Source of the DNA: Hemicordylus capensis
Lineage: Eukaryota > Chordata > Lepidosauria > Squamata > Cordylidae
Length of the DNA: 64,000 nucleotides
Assembly (NCBI RefSeq): GCF_027244095.1
Contig: NC_069669.1
Coordinates: 5,420,501-5,484,500, forward strand
Direction of reading: 5' to 3'
Under the pieces are notes generated by a model. It was not told where the DNA came from and ran no database searches. It worked only from the letters and a program-made list of their open reading frames with translations. The stretch's first letter is position 1. Every line of letters starts with the position of its first letter. A program made the position numbers and the translations under genes. Positions 54,255 to 64,000 of this stretch are shown one piece after another.

Positions 54255-54298
54255 CCTCCATAGGAACATAAGCAGCTGCTATATACCGAGTCAGACTC
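54255..54298 (-). mobile_element. 5S-SINE body fragment
   Basis: 'acataagcagctgctatata' and 'ccgagtcagactctg' match the start of the minus-strand SINEs; cut short. Confidence 0.5.
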
Positions 54299-54574
54299 TG
54301 AAGTAACTGCCATGTACTCGGTGGAATTGCTTCTGAATAAAGATGTGGAGGATCAGGCTGTTCTGGTTGTGTTTCTCGCTGGACCCCCAGTTGGACTCCC
54401 TCATCTTAGGGGAATGTTGTGTCATGTTGTAGACACCAAGGATCATCAGGAGGACCCTAGTTCTGGCTTCTTGTGGCATGGGGACACGCCTTCCCCTGTG
54501 GCTGCCGAGTTGAGCTACAGCCAGGCCTCTTGGGGGGACGTGACTGAGGTGGCAGCAGCAGCAGCAGCAGCCAC

Positions 54575-55620
54575 AGTGCAAATCAAATCTTTATTGTTAC
54601 TGTCATTCGACCAGCAATACACAAACTACAAAAGCTTTACATAAAGCGAACTTGGTCAAATAAAGTAAGAAACTGTTGAAACATACAACAGAAACTGTTG
54701 AAACATACAACAGAGCCATAACACCTGAGTCCATCCATTACATAAAACAGAGGGCTCCATGCATTAGAATCATCTAAAATTTAACCCTATATCTTGCTTC
54801 TCCACATTTCTTATCCTAGTCTTACTAGCCAGAAAACAATACTTCGCCATGTTGTAAGATACTACATCCCAATGGTCTGTCAAAAGTAATTCCAGATAGA
54901 ACTGCTCAGAACAACTGGGCTATGCTGTTAAAAAAGGACTTAGATCTCTCTCCCACAAAGTTCGATAAAACTGACAACTCAAGATAACCTGGGCTGTTGA
55001 CACCAATTCCGCAGAACCACAAGGGCAGACACGCTCCTTGCAGGGGATCTTACCGTATCTCCCCTCCTGGACAGCCGCTCCTAAGGCATTACGCCGGGCC
55101 AGCATCAGAGCCCTCCAGAAACTAGGTACTAATATTTTATGAAGGTCTCTTGCTGGGCCAAAGGGTTCTGGAGGAACTGAAACCCACATGAATGTATTGG
55201 GACAGGTTCTGAGAAGAAATTCAAATATGAAGATTGCTCTACAGCTTAAAGTAAAGTGTGCCGTCAAGTTGATTTCGACTCCTGGCACCCACAGAGCCCT
55301 CTGGTTGTCTTTGGTAGAATACAGGAAGGGTTGACCATGGCCTCCTCTCACACAGTGTGAGATGATGCCTTCAAGCATCTTCCTAAATCGCTGCTGCCTG
55401 ATATAGGTGTTTCCCATCGTCTGGGAAACATAGTCTGGGAAACATCCCAGTGGGGATTCGAAGCGGCAACCTTCTGCTTGTTAGTCGAGTGTTTCCCTGC
55501 TGTGCCACAGCGTTAGTCAAGTATTCTTGTTGGCCACTGGACTGTATAGAAGGAAGGGTGTCCACTGCAGACCAGAGAATAATGCGAGGAGGGGGGGCAG
55601 TTTCCTGAGGATGAAACACT
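54575..55620 (-). mobile_element. LINE, C-terminal fragment, minus strand
   Basis: The 3' end on this strand is 'aacaataaagatttgatttg' (rc of 54580-54600). Frame 55417-54920 contains ALMLARRNALGAAVQEGRYG and RVCPCGSAELVSTAQVILSC, the same C-terminal region as at 46310. A SINE interrupts the upstream side at 55245-55515. Confidence 0.65.
55245..55515 (-). mobile_element. tRNA-derived SINE
   Basis: Plus-strand reading 'gtgtgccgtcaagttgattt', 'ggttgtctttggtagaatac', 'gtctgggaaaca' (twice) and 'ggggattcgaagcggcaacc'. On the minus strand the last part gives an A-box-like 'tggcacagcagggaa' and a B-box-like 'cgcttcgaatcc', so the element is inserted in reverse. Confidence 0.65.
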
Positions 55621-55789
55621 ATTTATTGCCTAGAAATATGTCTGCAGTAATAGAGAGGAAACTGGGCCAGAAGCCATGTACCTGTCTGTGGCAGCAGCCT
55701 CAACCTGGCAAGAGCCCTGGAAGGGGTGAGCAGAGCCTGCCTGGTTTAGCAGAGAAGGGCAGAAAAGCAGGCGGCTGCTCAGACTCTTG

Positions 55790-56115
55790 AAGGGGTAGGT
55801 GGGTTACAGGATAGGTGGAAACCCCAACACGACTGGATTGCTAGCAAAAATACAGAATTGTGAAGGATAAAAGTAACTGGGAAGAATAAAACACATGAGC
55901 TTGAGATGGGTAGTTTAAAGCACTGCAACCTTCGATTCCCTGTTGGTGCTGGAATGACAACTCACAGCATCATCAGACTCACAGTTGTGGTTCAGTGGAT
56001 GGAGAGTCAAGGTTACCTGCCCCTGGTCCAAGGGTGATAGGAGTCAAGGAGGTGGGGTTTCTGTGGGAAAGAATACTCTGCACTCTTTGGAATAGGAGAG
56101 AATATTTTGGCGGAT
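55790..56115 (+). repeat. Isolated fragment of the 2.84-kb unit
   Basis: Matches about 21170-21480 ('atgagcttgagatgggtagt', 'caactcacagcatcatcaga') and stops at 'ggattattcta', where a SINE begins. The sequence to the left lacks the hAT-like element. Confidence 0.7.
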
Positions 56116-56119
56116 TATT

Positions 56120-56290
56120 CTAGGGAGGGGACCTGGAACCTAGATGCTCTTCCCAGAGTGGCTCCATCTCCTAAGGGGAATATTTTACAGTGCTAACTCA
56201 CTGAGTCTCCCATTCATATGCAACCAGGGTAGACCCTACTTAGCTAAGGGGACAAGTCATGCTAGCTACCACAAGACCAGCTCTCTTTCA
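56120..56290 (-). mobile_element. 5S rRNA-derived SINE, partial
   Basis: Head half only: 'gctcttcccagagtggctcc', 'tctcccattcatatgcaacc' and 'gaccctacttagctaagggg'. Confidence 0.7.
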
Positions 56291-56365
56291 ATTGATCAAT
56301 TTACTTGAAAATTGGAATTTAGTTGGATTTTCTTTGTGGTTTTTTTTAGAAAATATTTTAAAGGA

Positions 56366-56370
<5 letters not shown>

Positions 56371-56420
<50 letters not shown>
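56371..56420 (+). repeat. (CA)n microsatellite
   Basis: About 24 uninterrupted CA units. Confidence 0.95.
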
Positions 56421-56439
56421 AGGACAGTCAGAATTCTGA

Positions 56440-56610
56440 AATTATCCGGGAGAGAGGCAGAAGCGTGGGTTGTGTCGTCCTCCAGGCCCTTTCCGCGCCG
56501 AGGGGACCAGTTCGAAGGGGCCAAGGGCTCCGAGGCTGGCCAGGCTTGTAGGCCGACTCCCCTCCCCGCCTGACCCCAGCGGCAGCAGTTTGGGACAAAG
56601 CAATTGCTCT
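56440..56610 (+). repeat. Remnant of the A-gene 3' flank
   Basis: 'gagaggcagaagcgtgggt', 'ggccctttccgcgccgaggg' and 'ggctggccaggcttgtaggc' match 17030-17110 just downstream of A1. No exon follows, so only the flank is left here. Confidence 0.7.
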
Positions 56611-56619
56611 GCAAGGGAA

Positions 56620-57480
56620 AGGGGGCGTGATGTGGCCCTATGCCTTTTCCTTCTCTGTACACACAGGCTGTGTAGCCTATTGCACGACATTTAGAAGCCT
56701 ACACAGACTGGGGGGGAGATCCCCTCAGAACTGAACTCCTGATACACTCTTGCAAAACAATGTTTAGTCTTTGGTGAAGACTCTGTGGAGAGTAACAGTG
56801 GGGTTTGCGGGAAGCATCTCTGGTGGAAATGGGGTTCTGGGCTTGAGAGGTGCCTGGCAAAAACCTGACTTTTCTCGTTCTTACCAGCCACTTCTTTACG
56901 CCATCTAACATAATATAATTTGTGCATGGCTTCAGTTTTTGAAATACACAAATGTTCTTTTAGAACTACTCCATTTGCTTGTTTGAAACTGAATGTTTTG
57001 TGTCTGGTTACATCTTTTGAAAAGCCCAGAGAGCAAAAGGGGAACTGTTCTGCCTACAACTCAGGCAAAGGGGCATGTTTTTAAAGTTGTGGTGCTCTAG
57101 TCTGATATTAAGCAGGGGGAAGTGTTTGTCCCTTTTCAGCCCAGTATAGCATGTCTTCAGTGGCTATTGCTGCTGTCTCCATCTTCCCCCCTGCCACCCC
57201 AAGCCCCACTGTAAGCTCTTTGGGGCAAGGAACAATTTTCTCATACTTTGTGAACATTGCTTTCAGAGCATTCTTGTGTGTAGAAAACCGGGATATAAAC
57301 ACATTTTTATTATAAACCGATAACTTCCAGAAGTTCTTAGCAGTGGAAACGGCAGCTCAAGCATCTCTTCATGACAGATATGCGGGGGGTTAAAATGGAG
57401 GATCAATATCAGCTGAGATGGCCTCAAAAACAGTACAAGAGCTGTTGCTGAAGCAATATTTATTCCAATTTAGAGGACAC
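56620..57480. other. Mostly unassigned intergenic DNA
   Basis: A retroposon-like tail is suggested by 'gtaagctctttggggcaagg' and 'gggatataaacac' (about 57208-57303). Otherwise nothing recognised. Confidence 0.35.
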
Positions 57481-57499
57481 ATCTTTTACAAGGAATCTC

Positions 57500-57560
57500 T
57501 TCACTTGACTGCCTGAGAGAAATGTGTCAAGAACACATCTCTCTCAGGCAGTCGAGTGAA
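57500..57560. other. Near-perfect 28-bp hairpin
   Basis: 57500-57527 pairs with 57533-57560 around a 5-base loop, with one mismatch and one G-T wobble. No A/T-rich transposon ends or target duplications are obvious around it. Confidence 0.7.
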
Positions 57561-57802
57561 AACAAGCCTTGGAAAATATATACTATCGAAACACATCAAA
57601 ATAAATGTCTTCAGATGCAGGGGTCCCCCTGTTCCCTTGTGGAGTGGGTAGATTGGGCAAAAGAGCCTGCCAGTATCTGTGGGAGCTCTTTTTCTCCTCA
57701 GCTGCCCCCAAGTCCTTCCAGTCAGGCTGCTGTAGGGTTGCCCACTCCAAACTGGGGTCTCTAGGAATGGGTACTGTGGAGAAATATTGGAGAAAATAAT
57801 AT

Positions 57803-58026
57803 CTCCAGGAACGATTTCTTGTCAGAAAGAGTTGCTAACTCTGGTGTGTGCCTTGTAGGTAGGGGAGCTTGGAGAGAAATGAATGGACACTGGAGAAATA
57901 TTGAAGGGAATAGGCACCCTGAGCAGTATTGAACTGTGGGCGTGGGGTATAAATATTTCAAATAATAAGAATAAAATAATAACAACATCTCCAGGAACGA
58001 TTCCTGTCAGAAAGAGTTGCTAACTC
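57803..58026 (+). repeat. Direct repeat pair of about 40 bp
   Basis: 'atctccaggaacgat' followed by 'gtcagaaagagttgctaact' occurs at about 57801-57841 and again at about 57987-58027, with an A/T-rich 145-bp interval between. It could be an old duplication or a flanking repeat of an insertion. Confidence 0.6.
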
Positions 58027-58149
58027 GGGCCAGTCATGGCCTGAGAATTGCAGATTGAAAGAGGTGAAACTTGGTTCAGTTTGGGGGGGGGGGCGGTAAA
58101 AGCGGGAAAGGCCATTAGAGTTGGGCATTCCCCCTCCCCCCACCCATTT

Positions 58150-58470
58150 CCCCTCAGCAGCCCTCTTTTTTCTTTAACGGCTCTGTCAAGTCTCCGCGCG
58201 CAAACTTTGGTCGGTCGTTGATTGGCTGGCTGCTGGTTATGCCACTCCAGGACTAGACAGCACGAGCCTGCTTGCTCGCCGTTGATTGGCCAGCTTCTGG
58301 CTCCGCCCAGGCAACTGGACAATTTCTGCTTGTCTCCTCGCATTTTGAATTTAGGCGCCTGACGTGGAGGGAGGCTCGAGGGAGAGGGCCTCAGTGTCGC
58401 CTCAAGGCGCGAGCAGGGACGCCGGCAGGGGTGGAAAGCCAAGGCGGGCCGCTAGCCCAAGGCCCCTCCG
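58150..58470 (+). promoter_or_regulatory. Putative CpG-rich promoter before the right-hand array
   Basis: CpG-enriched block with two GATTGG (inverted CCAAT) boxes at 58220 and 58284, a GC box near 58303 (ccgccc), and MYB-type sites TAACGG (58175) and CAACTG (58312). No TATA box. It stands about 0.9 kb before the macrosatellite, with no other gene nearby. Its use as a start site for array transcription is inference. Confidence 0.4.
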
Positions 58471-58812
58471 TTGCAATGTATTGCGCCCCCCCCCACACAC
58501 ACACACTCAGTGGCATGCCTTCTTTTTCTCACTCTCGTTTCAGCCTCGCGAAGCAGCACTGAGAGAACGAGCAAGGAGCCCCACGAGAGTCGCGCATGCT
58601 GGAAGGGGGATTGTTGAGAGGATTTCTAGAGCTCCCCACACAGCTCTGAGAGGCAGCTTCCCCTGGGAGATAGGGGCTGCCTCAAAAGAGCACCTTGGTG
58701 CTTCAGTGGCAACGTGGTAGCCTGTAAATGTACCCCCAACCCTGTGAGGAGGCTCCTTTGTCTGGACGGTGGTGGCTCCTTAAAAGAGCCTTTAAATTGT
58801 TAATAGCAATTC

Positions 58813-59141
58813 TGTGGCTGGCCTTGGGTGTTTCCAGGGTTTTATTATGGATAGCTTCCCACTCCCATTATCTCTGTATGCTGCTTGGAATATTGTTTAA
58901 ATACAAACTTATAATATTTGTAAAAAGTAAAACTAAAATAGGCTTTAAATAGGATAAAATCAAATAAGAAGAGAATAAAATCCTGAATAGGATAAAATAT
59001 AAAAAATAGTGAGCTTGTGCAGTATAATAAAGGAAATATAGGTTATTAATATAACAGGGAAAGTTAACAGAAAAGTGAAGCATTCTAAAAGCAGGTTAGG
59101 TATTTTAGAACAATTAGTGTATTAAAATAATATTCAAAGTA
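58813..59141 (+). repeat. Array-flank repeat, right copy
   Basis: Counterpart of 15161-15545. It leads directly into the leader through 'attcaaagtagcatata'. Confidence 0.75.
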
Positions 59142-60355
59142 GCATATAGAAATAATGAAAAAAGTATATCCATAATAAAAGCCTGAAACCCCAGAAAGCA
59201 CAGAATTTATTCCTCAAAGCAGTCCCTAAGATGGCTTGGCTGTAGCCCCTCACAGCCAGATTGGATGCCCTGACACACATTGCTCAGAGCAGCCCACAAA
59301 GGAGCTAGAACATGACTTGCTTATATGGACTCCATGTTTTTGCTTTGAATAACCCTTAATTTAGCTAGAGAATAGCTTTCTCATTCTAGACTGTATCGCA
59401 TTGTTCTACATGGCCTCACTAAGTTGCAGTGTGCCTTTCTCCTAGATCTTACACTTTCCCTCTAAGGATCCCCTCATTTAGCTGGTGAGTGTTGATGTAC
59501 AAACCTTTCTGTGTTTACTTTTCATGCTCTGAATATTGGTGAGATGGCATATCTGACTTGCACAGATGATCAGCTTGGTCTGCCCTGCTGATGGAGGAAG
59601 CAAGGATAGTGGAAATGCAGCATCCTTGACCTCTTCAAGCAGTGTGGTGTGCTGACCAGGCTTGGCTGGCTGAAGGGACATGGTGATAAGGCAAGGGAAC
59701 AAGTCCTGAAGGATTAAGATTTGAGGTTTGGTTCTCCTTCTTTATTTATGACATTTATATGCTGCTCTGTCCAAACAGGTCTCAGTGTCTCAATCGTGGA
59801 TCGGGCTCCTTGATGAACAAAGATGTTCTTCAATAAACCATTCAAAAGAAAGTAAAGAGTAAAGGTCTTAAAACTTATGAAGCTTTTTTTGTTGTTGTTT
59901 AGGAGGAAAAGGGGAGAAAAGACAAAGCAGTACAGAAGGAGGAAGAAAAACAAGCAGAAACGAGAAACAAGAGGAATAAAAAAGGAAGAAATAGGAGGAG
60001 GGATTGATTTTAAAGATGCTTGACAGAAGAATCAGGCAGGTTCTGCTTCTACAAACTAGAAGGCTTAATTGGTGACTTCCTCTCTGCCATGCATAACTCC
60101 TGAGTTCCTAGAGCCTGGCTTGATTGTGCTGGACTCAAGGTACTTAAGAACCTCTGAAAATGTGGGAACATGTCCTTGGTGGCCATACACGTGGGAGACT
60201 CTAACAGGGCTGGTGTGTGGCTATCTACTGCAAGACTTCACGTCTTGGCCCTGGGGAGAGCTACAATTGTGGGAGCGTGGCCTCTTTTTGATTATTACTA
60301 TTACTACATTTCTAGCCCGCTCTTCTTCCCAGGAGCTCTTCTAGCCTGCTCTTCT
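59142..60355 (+). repeat. Macrosatellite leader segment, copy 3
   Basis: Same as 1-1222 with scattered substitutions (roughly 1% by eye). Here it is preceded by the flank repeat instead of another monomer, so this is a true array edge. Confidence 0.85.
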
Positions 60356-63200
60356 TCCCAGGGTCCTCCAGAAGCCCTTCTAAAGATGGGAAAGTGTCAA
60401 GCTCTGGAAAGTGACGAGGCTTTTTTCCTTTCTTTAGAAGGCAACGGGGGAGCAAGGACAGAAGAAAGAGGTGCAGAAGGAGGAAGAGGAACAAGCAGGA
60501 AGGCGCCAGCGGAGGAGACGTGAAAAGAAGCAGGAGGAGACCGGCTCTCCAGGAGCTTAGCAGAAGAAACGGGCAGGCTGTGCTTCCACCGGGCGGACGG
60601 CTTCATTTCGCTCCCTCTCTCGGCCACTGATCACTCTGCGTGGGGCTGCAGCTGGCCCTGCAGCGTGGCATTCCTGGTGCTGGACTTCATGTCTTTGCAC
60701 TCAGGAGCCCTGACAGGGGTGGGAGTGCGGCCTTCTCAGGCCGCCCTGAATCTCTCTGCACCGAGTCCCTTGCCATTGGGTGGGAGGTGGCTTGCTCCTG
60801 CTGGACCTGAAGTATGTGCGCTGAGCCGCCCCTGGATGGGACTGGGGGTATTGCTTTTTCGCGCCACTGCTTTCTGTATGTGCGCTGAGCTGCCCCTGGG
60901 TAGGCTGGCCTGGGGGTGTTGCTTCCTCGCGCCGAGCCTTAGAGGTATGTGCGCTGAGCCGCCCCTGGTCGGGGCTGGGGGCGTTAGCTTTCTCACGCCG
61001 AGCTTGATGCCATGTGCGCTGAGCCTGCCCCTGGCTGGGCTCAGCTTGGGGGTGTTGCTTCCTCTCGCGCCGAGCCTTCGGGTATGTGCGCTGAGCCGCC
61101 CCGGGCTGGGGCTGGGAGCGTTGCTTTGTGCTGCCAGGCCTTATGTCTCTGCACTGAGCCGCCCCAGTGAGGGCTGGGGGCGTTGCTTCCTCTCGCCACG
61201 AGCTTCACGTCTTTGCTCTGAGAAGCCCCTCATTTGGCCAGGGGGTGGCTCTCTCCAAGCCTTGCTGCCTGACTTTGCCCTTCATGCTCCCAGTGGTGTT
61301 GAGCTGGCCACTCCGGCCTGCCCACGGAGCAAGCTCGGGACGGTAGAAGTGTGGCCTCCCGGACCCCTTCCAGCAGCAGCAGCAGCCGCCTCTGCTGGCT
61401 GAAGGCACACGCCTGACGCTTGGTGTGCTCACGCTCCTCCTTGGCTTGGGCTCTTGCGTGAGCAGGGCTGCTCCTCAAGAAGGCCTTCTGAAGAGGGAAA
61501 AGAGTCAAGAGCTGCGAGAAGCTGATCTCTTGCCATGGGAGGCAAAGGAGAGAAAGGGCAGAAGAAAGAAGTGCCGCAGGCTGGCGAAAGAGAAGCCGCA
61601 AGGAGCAACAGGAGGAGACCTGGACGGGGAAGAAGGAGGCGGAGAAGACTGGCTCTCAAGCAGCTTCACAGAAGGAAGAAGGGGGAGATTCCGCTCCCAC
61701 CAGCTGGAGGGCCTCATTGCTGCCCTTCTCTCTGCTCTGTCTCCCTGAGTAGCCACTGGTTTGGGAGGGGCGTGGACAGAACAGGATGGACTCGGTGTCC
61801 ATCCGCTCAGTGGCCCTTTCTGGAACTGGGCTGTGGCTTTCTCGTGCTGGACTTCATGTCTCTGCACTTGGGGAGCCCTACAAATAGTGAGAGGGTGGCC
61901 CTCATAGGGGCCATCCAAGGGGCAGCCCCTATTTCAGCTGAGCTGTGGCTTTCTCGGGCTGGACTTTATGTCTTTGCACTGGGGAGCCCTACGACTGTGG
62001 GAGCGTGGCCTTCTTGGTGTCTGTATACTGGAGAAGCCCGGATTGGTCTGGGGAGTGGCCTTCTCGTGCTGGACTTTACGTCTTTGCACTGGGGAGCCCT
62101 ACAAATAGTGAGAGGGTGGCCCTCATAGGGGACATCCAAGGGGCAGCCCCTATTTCAGCTGAGGTGTGGCTTTCTCGGGCTGGACTTTATGTCTTTGCAC
62201 TGGGGAGCCCTACGACTGTGGGAAGTGTCTGTATACTGGAGAACTCCTGATTTGTCTGGGGGCGTGTTTCTCGTGCTGGACTTCACGTCTCTGCACTGGG
62301 GAGCCCTACAAATAGTGAGAGGGTGGCCCTCGTACACGGAGCAGCCCCCATTTCAGCTGAGGTGTGGCTTTCTCGTGCTGGACTTCACGTCTTTGCACTG
62401 CGGAGCCCTACAATTGTGGGAGCGTGGCCTCTTTTTGATTATTATTATTTTGACATTTCTAGCCCGCTCTTCTTCCCAGGAGCCCAAAGCGGTGTACTGC
62501 ATACTTGTTTCCCCCCCGTCCCACAACAACCCTGTGAGTAGGTTAGGCTGAGAGAGAAGCGACTGGCCCAGAGTCACCCAGCTAGTAGCATGGCTGAATG
62601 GGGATTTGGACTCGAGTCTCCCCGGTCCTAGTAAACTAGGGAACCCCTGATTTGGCTGTGGTGCCGGTTTCACGTGCTGGACTTCACGTCTTTGCACTGG
62701 GGAGCCCTACAATGGTAAGAGTATGGCCATCGTAGTGGCTGTATACTGGGGAACCCCGATTTGGCCGGAGAGCGGCTTTCTCATGCTGGACTTCACGTCC
62801 TGGCACTGGGGAGCCCCAAAAGAGGTGGGAGTATGTCCTCCTCAGACGAGCCTGAGTGTCTGTATGCTGCGTGGCTGCTCGTTTATCCGCAGGGTGCCGT
62901 TCCTCGCTGCGTGACTTTGCCCTTCATCTTGCAAGTGGTGATGAGTTGGCATCTCCCAACTGCCCCGTCCCTAGTCTTCAGCTTGGCGCGCCCTGCCCAC
63001 GGAGAAAGCCAGGGACGGTGGAAGTGCGGCATCCATGACCTCTTCAAGCAGCGTGGTGTGCCGAGGAGCGGGCCCTGCTGGCTGGCTGAAGAAGGCACAC
63101 GGTGAGTGGTCTCCGGTCGGGCCGGGAGACGCGGCCCGAAGCCTTGCGCTTTGAGGTCTCCTTCTCCTTGGCTTGGGCTCTTGGATGGACAGGGCTCCCG
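60356..63200 (+). repeat. Macrosatellite monomer, copy 3a (2.84 kb)
   Basis: Same module order as 1223-4273, but shorter (offset to the next monomer about 2,837 bp) because two of the 111-bp subrepeats are missing around 62330. The near-equality with the 2,840-bp period of the other array is a coincidence; the two arrays share no sequence that I could see. Confidence 0.8.
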
Positions 63201-64000
63201 GGTCCTCCAGAAGCCCTTCTAAAGAGGGGAAAGTGTCAAGCTCTGGAAAGTGACGAGGCTTTTTCCCTTTCTTTAGAAGGCAACGGGGGAGCAAGGACAG
63301 AAGAAAGAGGTGCAGAAGGAGGAAGAGGAACAAGCAGGAAGGCGCCAGCGGAGGAGACGTGAAAAGAAGCAGGAGGAGACCGGCTCTCCAGGAGCTTAGC
63401 AGAAGAAACGGGCAGGCTGTGCTTCCACCGGGCGGACGGCTTCATTTCGCTCCCTCTCTCGGCCACTGATCACTCTGCGTGGGGCTGCAGCTGGCCCTGC
63501 AGCGTGGCATTCCTGGTGCTGGACTTCATGTCTTTGCACTCAGGAGCCCTGACGGGTGGGAGTGCGGCCTCCTCAGGCCGCCCTGAATCTCTCTGCACCG
63601 AGTCCCTTGCCATTGGGTGGGAGGTGGCTTGCTCCTGCTGGACCTGAAGTATGTGTGCTGAGCCGCCCCTGGATGGGACTGGGGGTATTGCTTTTTCGCG
63701 CCACTGCTTTCTGTATGTGCGCTGAGCTGCCCCTGGGTAGGCTGGCCTGGGGGTGTTGCTTCCTCGTGCCGAGCCTTAGAGGTATGTGCGCTGAGCCGCC
63801 CCTGGTCGGGGCTGGGGGCGTTAGCTTTCTCACGCCGAGCTTGATGCCATGTGCGCTGAGCCTGCCCCTGGCTGGGCTCAGCTTGGGGGTGTTGCTTCCT
63901 CTCGCGCCGAGCCTTCGGGTATGTGCGCTGAGCCGCCCCGGGCTGGGGCTGGGAGCGTTGCTTTGTGCTGCCAGGCCTTATGTCTCTGCACTGAGCCGCC
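63201..64000 (+). repeat. Macrosatellite monomer, copy 3b (cut by window end)
   Basis: Start of the next monomer, resembling copy 1b at 4274 onward, with the purine block and the first 63-bp subrepeats. It continues beyond the window. Confidence 0.8.

Noticed and set aside
60356-63200. Common origin of the two arrays because both show a period near 2,840 bp
   Set aside because: No shared sequence was found; the macrosatellite monomer is usually 3,051 bp and is shorter here through loss of subrepeats.

Overview
The window looks like non-coding-rich nuclear DNA from a squamate reptile. The evidence is the repeat content: CR1-type LINE 3' ends with the double TTCTTATG terminus, many 5S-rRNA-derived SINEs, hAT-type DNA transposons, and LINE/SINE tails ending in a short GC stem (CCGCCCTGAGCC ... 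GGGCGGTAT) followed by A/T tetranucleotides. No large conserved vertebrate gene and no tRNA or rRNA gene was recognised. No LTR or virus-derived element was seen. Species cannot be fixed from the sequence.

Layout. (1) 1-15.6 kb: a GC-rich macrosatellite with three levels of organisation. Related subrepeats (about 63 bp and about 111 bp) build monomers of about 3.05 kb. Two monomers plus a 1.2-kb AT-richer leader make a 7,394-bp higher-order unit, present twice in tandem, then a strongly diverged old monomer. (2) 16.4-18.2 kb: a remnant and then an intact small gene (A1) in a CpG-rich block. (3) 18.3-28.6 kb: a second tandem array, unit 2,840 bp, carrying a decayed small-gene exon and a non-autonomous hAT element. 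(4) 28.9-32.9 kb: a 3'-truncated small gene (B3) and a second intact A-type gene (A2). (5) 33-42 kb: LINE, SINE and hAT fragments and partial copies of the 2.84-kb unit. (6) 42.2-51.1 kb: two head-to-head B-type genes (B1 minus, B2 plus) in the arms of an inverted duplication; a hAT transposon sits at the edge of one arm. (7) 51-58 kb: SINEs, an orphan copy of the B2 terminal exon, LINE fragments. (8) 58.15-64 kb: a CpG-rich block with two inverted CCAAT boxes, then the macrosatellite starts again.

The most interesting content is a family of very small host genes (predicted proteins of 62-72 residues) that I do not recognise. Each has a TATA box, one coding intron at a codon boundary, a short first coding exon beginning MSLI.AD (A type) or MATMM (B type), and a terminal exon ending in a D-x-F-like amphipathic segment. 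A1, A2 and B1 share a matching 3' end in which AATAAA is followed by a TGTTGGCC motif; B2 has its own AATAAA. Four loci look intact; at least four more kinds of fragments lie in the same 40 kb. No homology search could be run, so novelty is not established.

Most open frames in the two tandem arrays are not genes. The macrosatellite subrepeat has no stop in any of its three forward frames, so long frames appear in several frames and on both strands at once.
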